DNA from: Mucilaginibacter pedocola
GTDB taxonomy: Bacteria; Bacteroidota; Bacteroidia; Sphingobacteriales; Sphingobacteriaceae
Assembly: GCF_002013915.1 (NCBI RefSeq)
Contig: NZ_MBTF01000017.1
Coordinates: 1 to 62,282 of the forward strand
DNA length: 62,282 nt
Direction of reading: 5' to 3'
Part shown: positions 53,555 to 62,266 of the stretch, piece after piece
Position numbering within the stretch: position 1 is the stretch's first letter
Layout of the letters: every line of letters starts with the position of its first letter
Notes under the pieces: model-generated
Seen by the model: only the letters and a program-made list of their open reading frames with translations
What the model was told of the DNA's origin: nothing
Database searches by the model: none
Translations under genes and position numbers: made by a program

Positions 53555-54727
53555 ATGTCAAACTCTCTAAACCGCAGAAACTGGCTCAAAAGCAGCGCGC
53601 TGATGGCGGGCGGCGTGGCTTTTTTAAGCAGCACAGTTAGCAAACTGGCAGCAATGCCCGTTGTGCGCAAAATACGCAACGCCAACACCATGCTGGCCGA
53701 TGAGGCGGCAGTAATGCAGGCCCCAGCCGAAATGAAAGCACGCCTGATGGCCAACGAAAACCCTTTCGGCCCATCGGCAGCGGCTAAAAAGGCCATCGCC
53801 GATTCGCTGGATACCGGCTATCAGTATGCCTTCAACCAGATGTTTACCATGAAAGGTAAAATTGCCGCTTATGAAGGCGTTAAAGGGAACAACATCCTGA
53901 TGTCGTCGGGTTCGTCGCCCTTATTGCTGGCAACTGCTATGCATTACAGCAAGGGCGGCAAAAACATCATCACTGCCGACCCATCGTACGACGACCTGCC
54001 TACACAGGCAGAGCACTTTGAAGGCAAATGGGTGAAGGTGCCTCTGACTTCTGAATATAAGATAGACCTTGATGCTATGGAGGCAAAGGTTGATGACAAC
54101 ACCGGCCTGGTTTACATTTGCAACCCCAACAACCCTACAGCAACCATTGTAGATACTGAGAAACTAAAAGGCTTTTGCGAGCGTGTATCTAAAAAAACGC
54201 TGGTATTTATTGATGAGGCTTACATCGATTACCTACCCGATCCTAAAGCCTCCAGCATGATGGATTGCGTAAAGGCCGGCCAAAACGTAGTGATTGCCCG
54301 TACGTTTTCTAAACTTTACGGTTTTGCCGGTTTGCGTTTTGGTTACATTGTTGGCCAGCCTGCAACCATCAATACATTAAGCATGTATACGCCAAGCTGG
54401 GCGGCGCTATCGTCAACCACGCTGGCGGCTGCTATGGCATCGTACCGCGAAACGCCTTACCTCGAAGATGCTTTGAAGAAAACCAATGCATCTAAAGAAT
54501 TTTTATACGCCACGCTCAAAAAAGAGGGGTATACCTATATCCCATCGTCGGCAAATTTTGTAATGTTCCCGCTGAAGATGGATGGTATGAAATTCGTAGG
54601 CGAAATGTCGAAACGTGGCGTTGCCCTGCGTAACTGGAAACTGAACGGCCAGGATTGGTGCCGCATCAGCATAGGCCGCATGGACGAAATGGAAGCCTTC
54701 GCCGCAGCATTTAAAGAAATATCTTAG
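53555..54727 (+). CDS. Tat-exported PLP aminotransferase (histidinol-phosphate-aminotransferase-like)
   Basis: This 390-residue fold-type I aminotransferase has an N-terminal twin-arginine signal, NRRNWLKSS, then a hydrophobic run (ALMAGGVAFLSSTVSKLA). Motifs are ARLMANENPFGPS, CNPNNPTAT, the Asp in FIDEAYIDY, the PLP lysine in RTFSKLYGFAGLRFGY and the C-terminal arginine in WCRISIG. These are HisC-type motifs, yet the protein is predicted to be exported, so it is unlikely to be the biosynthetic enzyme. With the flavin oxidase it may act on amino acids outside the cytoplasm. Confidence 0.88.
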   Translation: MSNSLNRRNWLKSSALMAGGVAFLSSTVSKLAAMPVVRKIRNANTMLADEAAVMQAPAEMKARLMANENPFGPSAAAKKAIADSLDTGYQYAFNQMFTMKGKIAAYEGVKGNNILMSSGSSPLLLATAMHYSKGGKNIITADPSYDDLPTQAEHFEGKWVKVPLTSEYKIDLDAMEAKVDDNTGLVYICNPNNPTATIVDTEKLKGFCERVSKKTLVFIDEAYIDYLPDPKASSMMDCVKAGQNVVIARTFSKLYGFAGLRFGYIVGQPATINTLSMYTPSWAALSSTTLAAAMASYRETPYLEDALKKTNASKEFLYATLKKEGYTYIPSSANFVMFPLKMDGMKFVGEMSKRGVALRNWKLNGQDWCRISIGRMDEMEAFAAAFKEIS

Positions 54728-54800
54728 TTGTTGGTTGTTGGTGAAAACACCAACAACGGCTAAACGCCAACAAAGGTTAAAACAAAAAAATAAATAAAAA

Positions 54801-54909
54801 CGTCATGCTGAACTTGTTTCAGCACCCCATCATGCATCCCACATTGCTGAGCCGCTATACATAAAGCCGAGCCTGCCGTGTGGGGTGCCGAAATAAATTC
54901 GGCATGACG
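54801..54909. repeat. Dispersed ~108 bp repeat, intact copy
   Basis: It starts CGTCATGCTGAACTTG, exactly the sequence restored when the first IS110 element is removed, and ends TTCGGCATGACG. A short middle segment differs from the copy at 51627. Confidence 0.9.
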
Positions 54910-54920
54910 ATCTAAAAAAA

Positions 54921-54958
54921 CTCTGTGAACCTCTGTGTAAAACTCCGTGTCCTCTGTG
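54921..54958. repeat. Short CTCTGTG-rich repeat
   Basis: CTCTGTG occurs at 54921, 54931 and 54952, with a variant CTCCGTG at 54943. Similar CTCTGTG/CACAGAG strings are, to my knowledge, dispersed in many bacterial genomes. There is no coding content. Confidence 0.6.
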
Positions 54959-55004
54959 GTTAAATAGCCACCACGCCGGAACGCACAGCAATTTAGAACT
55001 CCCA

Positions 55005-56003
55005 ATGCGTAAATTATTTTTTACCCTATCAATCGCCCTCATTACTTCAACCGGCTTCTCGCAAGAGAAAACGGCTAACCCGCGCCCGCTTACCCTGGCC
55101 GAATACACCAAAGCAAAAACCTATACCATTGCCAACCTCGATCAGGATACGTATGTAAAGTTCGATAACGCCTACGTGCTCGATAGGTACGAAAGCCGCA
55201 AGCCCTACTTCATTACCGGTAGCGATAACCTTAAAAAACGTATCGACCTGTATAAGTTCATCGCCAAAGAAGGCATGCAGGAAATTGGCACCATGGTTTT
55301 CTACACCAGCGAAACCGGCAAACGCTACCAGGCCCTGGTGCCCGATTTTACTGCCGACGCCAAAGTATGGGCACAATACTTCCAGGATATTGACGATATC
55401 AACAAAGTGGAGAAGAACTTTATCCTGAAACTATCTTACGTGTTATCAAAAGAGCTTAGCTTCCAGCAATACAAGGTGCTGAACAACGGTAAGGATATGA
55501 AGGAAGAATCGGCTACTTATGGTAACGATATTTGCTTCCCGGGCGATGAAATGGTTACTATGGCCAATGGCGGCAAAAAACTGCTGAAGGACGTTAAAAG
55601 CGGCGATGAAGTGATCACTATTGATCCGCTAACCCGCAAAGCATCGGCCACCAAAGTAAAAGAGCTTACCGTGCATGCGGCCAAAAACTACGCGCTTACC
55701 AAACTGGTATTGGTTGATGCCCGCGAAAGCATCACTGCTAACGGTACCAATGTTAACCTGCGCGCCAAAGTGCTGCAGGCTACGCCTAACCACCCTATGC
55801 AAACCAAACAAGGCAATTTTAAAATAGGAGAGATAGCCCTTGGCCAACAGGTGCTTTGCCTTAACGATAAAACCGGCAAATACGAAGCCTACACCGTTCT
55901 GCAAAAAAGCGAACAAGCCGGCGGTGTACAACAGGTATACAACATTGTAGCCGAAAAAGGCACCACCGTTTTAATGAACGGCGTAATGGTAATGCAGAAA
56001 TAA
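55005..56003 (+). CDS. Secreted protein with C-terminal hedgehog/intein-like Hint domain
   Basis: This 332-residue protein has a signal peptide ending GFSQ. Residues about 20-175 form an alpha/beta region of unknown family. From Cys177 a Hint domain follows: CFPGDEMVTMANGGKKLLKD and VKSGDEVITID match the first Hint block, TPNHPM (Thr260, His263) the catalytic TxxH block, and VYNIVAEKGTTVLMNGVMV the last strands. The C-terminus has no His-Asn pair or following extein, so intein-type splicing is not expected; a hedgehog-type N-S acyl shift and release of the N-terminal part is possible. An intrinsic terminator lies 25 bp downstream. Confidence 0.85.
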   Translation: MRKLFFTLSIALITSTGFSQEKTANPRPLTLAEYTKAKTYTIANLDQDTYVKFDNAYVLDRYESRKPYFITGSDNLKKRIDLYKFIAKEGMQEIGTMVFYTSETGKRYQALVPDFTADAKVWAQYFQDIDDINKVEKNFILKLSYVLSKELSFQQYKVLNNGKDMKEESATYGNDICFPGDEMVTMANGGKKLLKDVKSGDEVITIDPLTRKASATKVKELTVHAAKNYALTKLVLVDARESITANGTNVNLRAKVLQATPNHPMQTKQGNFKIGEIALGQQVLCLNDKTGKYEAYTVLQKSEQAGGVQQVYNIVAEKGTTVLMNGVMVMQK

Positions 56004-56027
56004 AGTTACGGCCAAATGATTTTTGGA

Positions 56028-56070
56028 GCGTAAAAATACCTTGTAAATCAGGGTGTTTTTACGCTTTTTT
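56028..56070 (+). terminator. Rho-independent terminator after the Hint gene
   Basis: GCGTAAAAA (56028-56036) pairs with TTTTTACGC (56056-56064), with inner ACC/GGT pairs, and is followed by six T. Confidence 0.9.
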
Positions 56071-56141
56071 GTTTAGGTGTCGGCGGCGTACTTTAGTTGA
56101 AAATGCTAAAGTAAAAAGTAGCTAACCTTAACATCACAAAT

Positions 56142-56432
56142 ATGCCGTTTGCCAACATCCTCACATTGTACAACCCGAGCAACGACTCGTTGGATATATG
56201 TAAACAACTGCTTTCGCAAAATAGTATGCAATTCATATTGTTGGAAAGCACGTTTTTCATCAAGACTCACGATAAGGCACAAACAAGCGCACTTATTAAT
56301 GCGCTGAAAGCTACGGGTTATATTTACACCTTTTTATTTATTTTTAATATCGATGGTTCTGCCTTAAGAGCCAACGGTGTAGATGCCGGGACTACAAACA
56401 ATATAGCGGGTATACTTAATTTACTCACATGA
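56142..56432 (+). CDS. Small protein of unknown function
   Basis: This 96-residue protein has no recognised family, signal peptide or clear motif. It is predicted as mixed alpha/beta, with a hydrophobic strand (GYIYTFLFIFNI). Its stop overlaps the next start in ATGA, so it is coupled to the outer-membrane protein gene. Coding status rests on that coupling and on clean codon use. Confidence 0.65.
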   Translation: MPFANILTLYNPSNDSLDICKQLLSQNSMQFILLESTFFIKTHDKAQTSALINALKATGYIYTFLFIFNIDGSALRANGVDAGTTNNIAGILNLLT

Positions 56433-57427
56433 GAAGATACCTAACTATTGTATTGTGTTTTGCAGTGCGCTTCTGCCAGGCACAAGAGAGTTCTTCGCAG
56501 TATTTCAATTTCTACCCCATAGGCGATGAGCCAAACCTGGGTTATAAAACCAGTATGGTTAAATCCGAAAAAATACTGTTTGAGGCGAACCCAACCATGA
56601 GATTTAGTTTTTATAACAATATTTACCGCAAGCTAATAAGAGATGAAAAGAAAGGTATGCAGGCCTGGTATGTGTCATTCCGCCCTCAACTACGAATGTA
56701 TACCGACAATTCGCTGCCGGTAAGGACGCCTTCTTATCGCATTTTATTGGGTACTCAACGCCTTTTTAGGATAAGCAAAAACAACTTGCTGGCAATCTCC
56801 CTCGAAAGCGGCCATTACTCTAACGGCCAGGATGGGGGGGCTTTTACAACACAATATCCGGATGGCTCTCAGGAAAGTGAAGCTATATACAACACCATAA
56901 CGCCTACTACAAACCTCTCCGAAATTCTGAACAGGCGAAGCGGCAATTTTTCTACAGACTTAACCGAATTGATTGTTAATTACAGGATAAATACTAAGCT
57001 CGACGATAATTGCGCACCCAAGGAAACTCACGTGTTAAAAGCCGGCGCGGTTTTATACCACAATTATTTATTTGGCATTGCCGATATTGGTGGATATACC
57101 CCCAATGATATTAAAATATATGGGAGGTGGCGCACCCAGGTAGGATATCAATATATCAGGGTCATCAAAAATGGTAACATGCGTTATAGCCTTGCAGGAA
57201 ACCTCGAGGCTATTCATGGTGCGCACCCATCGGTGGAAGATTTACGGCTCGAATTGACAGCCTCGTTATACCCTTTTAAAGGTACGCCTCAATTAGGCTT
57301 TTTCGGAAGTTTTATTGGAGGGCATGATAATTATAACTACCGTTTTGTGGATTCGGGTACTCAGGGCTTCTTCGGCATTACCTGGGCAATATTTCCTCCT
57401 GTTACTATTCATACCCTTTGCCCCTAA
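56429..57427 (+). CDS. Outer-membrane beta-barrel protein with an OMPLA/PagL-like HxSNG motif
   Basis: This 332-residue protein has a signal peptide ending CQAQ and many alternating beta strands of outer-membrane type. His129 and Ser131 lie in ESGHYSNGQDG, which resembles the catalytic HxSNG of outer-membrane phospholipase A and the HxS of the lipid A deacylase PagL. The rest is not close enough to name the family by eye, and the third catalytic residue is not identified. A lipid- or LPS-acting esterase is a reasonable hypothesis; a plain barrel with a chance motif is the alternative. Confidence 0.72.
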   Translation: MRRYLTIVLCFAVRFCQAQESSSQYFNFYPIGDEPNLGYKTSMVKSEKILFEANPTMRFSFYNNIYRKLIRDEKKGMQAWYVSFRPQLRMYTDNSLPVRTPSYRILLGTQRLFRISKNNLLAISLESGHYSNGQDGGAFTTQYPDGSQESEAIYNTITPTTNLSEILNRRSGNFSTDLTELIVNYRINTKLDDNCAPKETHVLKAGAVLYHNYLFGIADIGGYTPNDIKIYGRWRTQVGYQYIRVIKNGNMRYSLAGNLEAIHGAHPSVEDLRLELTASLYPFKGTPQLGFFGSFIGGHDNYNYRFVDSGTQGFFGITWAIFPPVTIHTLCP

Positions 57428-57480
57428 GTGTAAACGAAGCTGATGGTAGATAGCTAAATTTCCGTAATTTGCGCCATTTG

Positions 57481-60400
57481 ATGGCGAACGCGTTTACCGG
57501 TGAGAATAGTTACAAAAACGATGGTTTTTATATCCTGAAAGCTCAGAGCCTTGCGCAGCTTAATGCCGTTATCATCGCTCAGCATTCCCCCGTTACAGCC
57601 TACGATGAATTGGGCGGAGAGGCTTTAACACCCGGCACCTTTGCCATAAATAATGTTTCTTTCAAGGGGAGCGAAGGTAACTCACTGATAGAAGTTGCAG
57701 TAAAACAGTTTGAAAACGATATTGTACTTTCTTGCTCCTGCAAACAGGCTAAAGAGAAACTCTGTAGCCATCAGTCCTCGGCCTTGCTGCAGATTATTGG
57801 CAACGCCAACTATCTGGTGTTTTTTAATGAGAAATTCAGGCACGATAAACTCCGCAAATTCGCTGCTGACTACGGGCTTGCCGATGTGCCTGACCCCGAT
57901 GAGTATTTTGTAGTTGAACTGCAGGATAACCGCCTCATCATTCAGCCCAAAAACAGATCGCTGTTGCCTGTTACGGGTGCCAACCTGAGTAGCATGGAGC
58001 AACAGCTGATGTTTCAGCAGGAGCCCTACATGCCAGCGGGGGCTACCGTTACCGACGAGCAAAAGCGCATTTTGGTATTTAAGCAGCACCGGTTTTATAA
58101 ACACCTCATTGTCGAACTATATGATGCTGCCATCACTAAAGATGGCCGCATTAAAAACCCGCTTACGCCGCTCGCACCATTGCAATTGGTAATGGAAACC
58201 AACGACCCACTCGAATTAAAGTTCTATACTGCCGTGTCGCGCTTTCAGCAAAATATCGATGCAAAGGTTAGCCAGCAAGGTTTGGAGAGCTTGCGGTCGG
58301 TTGTTAAAAATCCGCAGAATTTAGAAGTTTACATGCATAATGGCGAGGCCTCTGATAAGGTATCGGCAAATGCCTTGCGGCAAATAACCTTACGCAGCGT
58401 TACGCAGGGTTTGCAGCTAACGGTTAACCAAAAAGAGGAATTTTATGAAGTTTCGGGCGAGTTGCCGATAGGTGAGGCCCGTTATGCTATCCAAACGCTC
58501 GATACGATTTTCGGTTACTTCATCAGGCAGGGCGATATGTTTTACCTGGCCGGTAACCTGCAAACTATGGGTGCCATAGGGTTGTTCAGGCAGGGCGGTA
58601 ACCTGCTTATCCATAAGGGGCAGTTCAAAGAGTTTCGCGTACGCATCCTCAATAAGCTGGAGGGCTTCATGAAGATATCGTACCCTTTCATCCCCAAGGG
58701 TACGCCGATGCAGATAAAGCAGCAGCAATTCGACAGGAACGAGATGATCATCTATCTGTCGGATTTTGGGCAGCACGTAATGATACTGCCTGTAATGCGC
58801 TACGGCGAGGCCGAGATACCCTTAAGGGAAAAAAGTTTGATATATGCCCTGGATGATAAGGGCAGAGAGTTTGTGGTACAACGCAATGATGCCGCCGAGA
58901 AGCATTTCAACAACCTTATCATCGCCGAGCACCCTTATTTTGAAGAGCAAACCAACGACGAGATACAATACTTCTACCTCCATAAAAAACGCTTTTTAGA
59001 TGAGGACTGGTTTTTGGATGCCTTCGAGGCCTGGAACAAAGCGGGCATCACCATATTGGGTTTTAACGAATTGAGCGGCAATAAACTGAATCCTAATAAG
59101 GTTAAAATAACCATCAAGCTACTCAGCGGGCTCAACTGGTTCAATGCGCATATACAGGCCAAGTTCGGTAAAAAGCAGGCATCGTTAAAGCACCTGCACA
59201 AGGCCATCCGCAACAAAACCAAATTTGTGCAACTGGATGATGGTACTGTAGGAATACTGCCACAAGCATGGCTCGATAAGTTTGATAAGTACTTTAAAGC
59301 CGGGCAGATATGGGAAGAGGAACTGCAGATAGCCAAAACCAATTACGAGATCATTGAAGAACTGTTCGATCAGCAAATGCTGGATGAACAAGTGAAGCTG
59401 GAGATAAAGGACTTCCGCCAAAGGTTCGAGAACTTCGAATCGATAAAAGAAGTAGCGGTGCCCGATACCTTGCTGGCCGCACTCCGCCCGTATCAAAAGC
59501 GCGGTTTAAACTGGCTTAACTTTTTGGACGATTTTAATTTTGGCGGCTGTTTGGCAGATGATATGGGCCTTGGTAAAACCATACAAATACTGGCCTTCAT
59601 CCTCCATCAGCGTACCAAAGTTCAGCATAATACCAATTTGCTGGTGGTGCCCACCTCGCTGATATTTAACTGGCAGGCCGAGGTAGCTAAATTCGCCCCA
59701 TCGCTAAAGGTGCATACCATTTACGGCGCCGAACGCATAAAGAGCACAGATGGTTTTGATGAGCGCGAACTCATTATCACCTCTTACGGCACCTTGCTTA
59801 CGGATATTCATTTCCTCAAACACTACACCTTCAACTATGTGTTTTTGGATGAATCGCAGAACATCAAGAACCCCGGTTCGCAGCGGTATAAGTCGGTGAA
59901 GCTTTTAAAGGCGCGTAACCGTATTGCCATTACGGGTACGCCTATCGAAAACAATAGCTTCGACCTGTACGGACAGTTATCCTTCGCCTGCCCGGGCTTG
60001 CTGGGTTCGCTGCAATATTTTAAAGAGATATACGCCGTACCTATCGACCAGTTCAAGGTTAAAAAGCGCGCGCAGGAATTGCATAACAAAGTAAGCCCCT
60101 TTATCCTCCGCCGCACCAAGCAGGAAGTAGCCGGCGAACTGCCCGAGAAAACCGAAATGGTTTTGCATTGCCCCATGGGCGAGGAGCAGCGCGGTATCTA
60201 TTTGGCTTACGAGCGCGAGTTCCGCGACTTTATATCTGCCACCACACAGGATGTACTGCCCAACCGCTCCATGCACGTGCTGAAAGGCTTAACCAAGCTA
60301 CGGCAGATATGCGATTCGCCGCAGTTACTGGAAGGCGTGCGCGTGCCGGGCAATCAATCATCCAAGATAGATACGCTGATAGCCGAGATAGAAAGCAAAG

Positions 60401-60897
60401 CACCTAACCATAAAATACTGGTATTCTCGCAATTTGTGGGGATGCTGGAATTGATCAAAAAGGAACTTATTCGCAACGGTATCGGCTTTGCCTGGCTCAC
60501 CGGTGCTACCAAAAACCGGGGGCAGGTGGTGAACGATTTTCAGAATGACGTAAACACCCGCGTGTTCCTCATCAGCCTGAAAGCCGGCGGCACAGGCCTC
60601 AACCTCACCGCTGCCGATTATGTGTATTTGGTTGACCCATGGTGGAACCCAGCCACCGAGAACCAGGCTATCGACCGTGTATACCGCATTGGCCAGCATA
60701 AAAATGTAGTGGCGGTGCGCCTGGTTTGCCCCGACACCATCGAAGAGAAAATGGCGATACTGCAGGAAATCAAAAAGGAACTGGCAGGGAAGCTCTTATC
60801 CTCAGATGAGATATTCCATTCGTTAACCAAACAGGATCTGTTAGGGCTGCTGTCGAAGCCGGAGGACTTTGATGCGCACAGGCCTTTGTCAAGATGA
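57481..60897 (+). CDS. SWIM zinc-finger SNF2-family helicase
   Basis: This 1138-residue cytoplasmic DNA-dependent ATPase has a SWIM-type zinc finger near residue 80-100 (CSCKQAKEKLCSH, CxC-x7-CxH), a long middle region of unknown fold, and a C-terminal SNF2 core. The core shows DDMGLGKTIQ (Walker A), LVVPTSLIFNW, DESQNIKNP (motif II), ITGTPIENN, and the helicase_C motifs LVFSQFVGM, SLKAGGTGLNL and DRVYRIGQ. The start at 57481 (MANAFT) is the first ATG; the frame opens with TTG twelve bases earlier. A possible -7 box TAATTTGC lies only about 10 bp upstream, so the leader may be very short. Chromatin-like remodelling, repair or transcription roles are known for the family. Confidence 0.92.
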   Translation: MANAFTGENSYKNDGFYILKAQSLAQLNAVIIAQHSPVTAYDELGGEALTPGTFAINNVSFKGSEGNSLIEVAVKQFENDIVLSCSCKQAKEKLCSHQSSALLQIIGNANYLVFFNEKFRHDKLRKFAADYGLADVPDPDEYFVVELQDNRLIIQPKNRSLLPVTGANLSSMEQQLMFQQEPYMPAGATVTDEQKRILVFKQHRFYKHLIVELYDAAITKDGRIKNPLTPLAPLQLVMETNDPLELKFYTAVSRFQQNIDAKVSQQGLESLRSVVKNPQNLEVYMHNGEASDKVSANALRQITLRSVTQGLQLTVNQKEEFYEVSGELPIGEARYAIQTLDTIFGYFIRQGDMFYLAGNLQTMGAIGLFRQGGNLLIHKGQFKEFRVRILNKLEGFMKISYPFIPKGTPMQIKQQQFDRNEMIIYLSDFGQHVMILPVMRYGEAEIPLREKSLIYALDDKGREFVVQRNDAAEKHFNNLIIAEHPYFEEQTNDEIQYFYLHKKRFLDEDWFLDAFEAWNKAGITILGFNELSGNKLNPNKVKITIKLLSGLNWFNAHIQAKFGKKQASLKHLHKAIRNKTKFVQLDDGTVGILPQAWLDKFDKYFKAGQIWEEELQIAKTNYEIIEELFDQQMLDEQVKLEIKDFRQRFENFESIKEVAVPDTLLAALRPYQKRGLNWLNFLDDFNFGGCLADDMGLGKTIQILAFILHQRTKVQHNTNLLVVPTSLIFNWQAEVAKFAPSLKVHTIYGAERIKSTDGFDERELIITSYGTLLTDIHFLKHYTFNYVFLDESQNIKNPGSQRYKSVKLLKARNRIAITGTPIENNSFDLYGQLSFACPGLLGSLQYFKEIYAVPIDQFKVKKRAQELHNKVSPFILRRTKQEVAGELPEKTEMVLHCPMGEEQRGIYLAYEREFRDFISATTQDVLPNRSMHVLKGLTKLRQICDSPQLLEGVRVPGNQSSKIDTLIAEIESKAPNHKILVFSQFVGMLELIKKELIRNGIGFAWLTGATKNRGQVVNDFQNDVNTRVFLISLKAGGTGLNLTAADYVYLVDPWWNPATENQAIDRVYRIGQHKNVVAVRLVCPDTIEEKMAILQEIKKELAGKLLSSDEIFHSLTKQDLLGLLSKPEDFDAHRPLSR

Positions 60898-61062
60898 AGC
60901 AGTGACTTCAGTTGCCATAAAAACCCTCATGCAGGGTTAACATAACTTAACACATTTTGAAATTTTACTTTTGTAAGTATTTTGAAATGAGGTAATTGTA
61001 AAAGTTAGTGCTGGGGTTATTTTTTACTAATTTTATTAGTATTTTGCAAACTCTCCCCGTTG
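60898..61062. other. Intergenic stretch before the second IS110 element
   Basis: A small hairpin AACCCT/AGGGTT (60922-60938) follows the helicase gene; its T-run is on the minus strand. No gene is seen, and the remainder is AT-rich. Confidence 0.45.
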
Positions 61063-61082
61063 TCATCCTATGTTTGCTTATA

Positions 61083-61280
61083 GGAAAAAGTTAAGTGTTT
61101 AGAGTAAATTTAAAGTAGAAGAAAAAGGGTAAAGAGAAAGATCACGAGTTGTCATTGGCTGTAGGAAGCCGTTCGAAATGCAGATCACTTTACCCCTTTG
61201 CTTACAAGCTTGAACAGTTCATTAGGCCACAAGAGCCTGTATGTAGGATTGATAAGCAGTAAAGCAGGTTCTTCTACAGT
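61083..61280 (+). ncRNA. Candidate bridge RNA of the second IS110 element
   Basis: A -7 box TATGTTTG (61069-61076) precedes two hairpins. The first has stem GGGTAAAG/CTTTACCC (61127-61134 with 61188-61195) and an inner GGCT/AGCC hairpin. The second has stem TGCTTA/TAAGCA (61199-61204 with 61253-61258) and an inner AGGC/GCCT hairpin. Loop 1 holds GTTGTC (61148-61153), identical to left flank plus core at 61059-61064, and TCGAAA (61173-61178), whose complement TTTCGA ends the window. Loop 2 holds ACAGTTCATT (61214-61223), identical to the right end at 62269-62278, and TAGGAT (61244-61249), complementary to the left end ATCCTA at 61065-61070. RNA ends are inferred. Confidence 0.78.
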
Positions 61281-61300
61281 ATTTATCTCAAAACAAAGTT

Positions 61301-62266
61301 ATGGAAACTCATGCAAATTACATTGGTGTAGACATTTCAAAAGCGTCCTTTGACGTATCAGCCGGCCGACGCCATTATCAGTTCAGCAACGAAACTACAG
61401 GCTTCGACGGCTTCTTAAAGCTATTGGATACAGATAGCCATATCGTGATGGAAGCATCCGGCCCATATTATTTAAGGCTTGCTTGCTTCCTGCATACGAA
61501 GGGCATTAAGGTAAGTGTGGTAAATCCTTTGGTGATTCGCCGCTACAGCCAAATGCGTATGTCCCGGGCTAAAACAGATAAGAAAGACGCACTCCTGATC
61601 GCAGAGTATGGTGCCATGGCTAAGCCGGAGCAATGGGCCCCACCACAGCAGCATGTGGTAGAATTACAGCAAACAGAAGCCATTTTATCAGGATTGAGCA
61701 AGCAGCATACTGTGTTAAGCAACCAGCTTGAAAGCTTTACAGCTACAGGAATGATGCAAAAAGCACTGAGGCAGACGATACAAAAAGAGCTATGCCACCT
61801 TAAACAACTTATATCACGGCTTTCAGCTAACATGGAAAAGATCGTTCTTGAACATTATGGGCAAATGCTATCAGGACTGAAAAGCATACCTGGCATTGGC
61901 AAAAAAACAGCGATAATGCTCATCCTGGTAAGCGGTGGTTTCGAGCGTTTCGGCGATTGCAGTAAATTAAGCTCTTACATTGGGACATGCCCGCGCCTGT
62001 TCGAATCGGGCAGCAGTGTAAAAGGCAGGCCAAGAATATGTAAAATGGGCATGTCTGCGATCAGGGCCTCATTGTATGTATGCTCATGGAGCGCAAAACG
62101 CTGCAATAAAGCCTGCCGGGAGCTTTATGAACGCTTGCTGGCAAAAGGAAAAGCCAAAAAAGTTGCTTTGATCGCAGTCGTAAATAAGTTGCTAAAGCAA
62201 GCTTTTGCAATAGCTAAAACTAACTCAACATATCAGGAAAATTATTCAAATATTATTTGCTTTTAA
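61301..62266 (+). CDS. IS110-family transposase of the second element
   Basis: This 321-residue DEDD recombinase shows GVDISKASFDV, an acidic residue in VMEASGPYY, the paired aspartates in KTDKKDALL, a coiled-coil middle, SIPGIGKKTAIML and YIGTCPRLFESGSSVKG with the candidate nucleophile serine. The frame is intact and the stop is 13 bases before the proposed core. The protein is clearly a different member from the one at 15-1049, although both share the same domain plan. It is preceded by the structured leader at 61083-61280. Confidence 0.94.
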   Translation: METHANYIGVDISKASFDVSAGRRHYQFSNETTGFDGFLKLLDTDSHIVMEASGPYYLRLACFLHTKGIKVSVVNPLVIRRYSQMRMSRAKTDKKDALLIAEYGAMAKPEQWAPPQQHVVELQQTEAILSGLSKQHTVLSNQLESFTATGMMQKALRQTIQKELCHLKQLISRLSANMEKIVLEHYGQMLSGLKSIPGIGKKTAIMLILVSGGFERFGDCSKLSSYIGTCPRLFESGSSVKGRPRICKMGMSAIRASLYVCSWSAKRCNKACRELYERLLAKGKAKKVALIAVVNKLLKQAFAIAKTNSTYQENYSNIICF

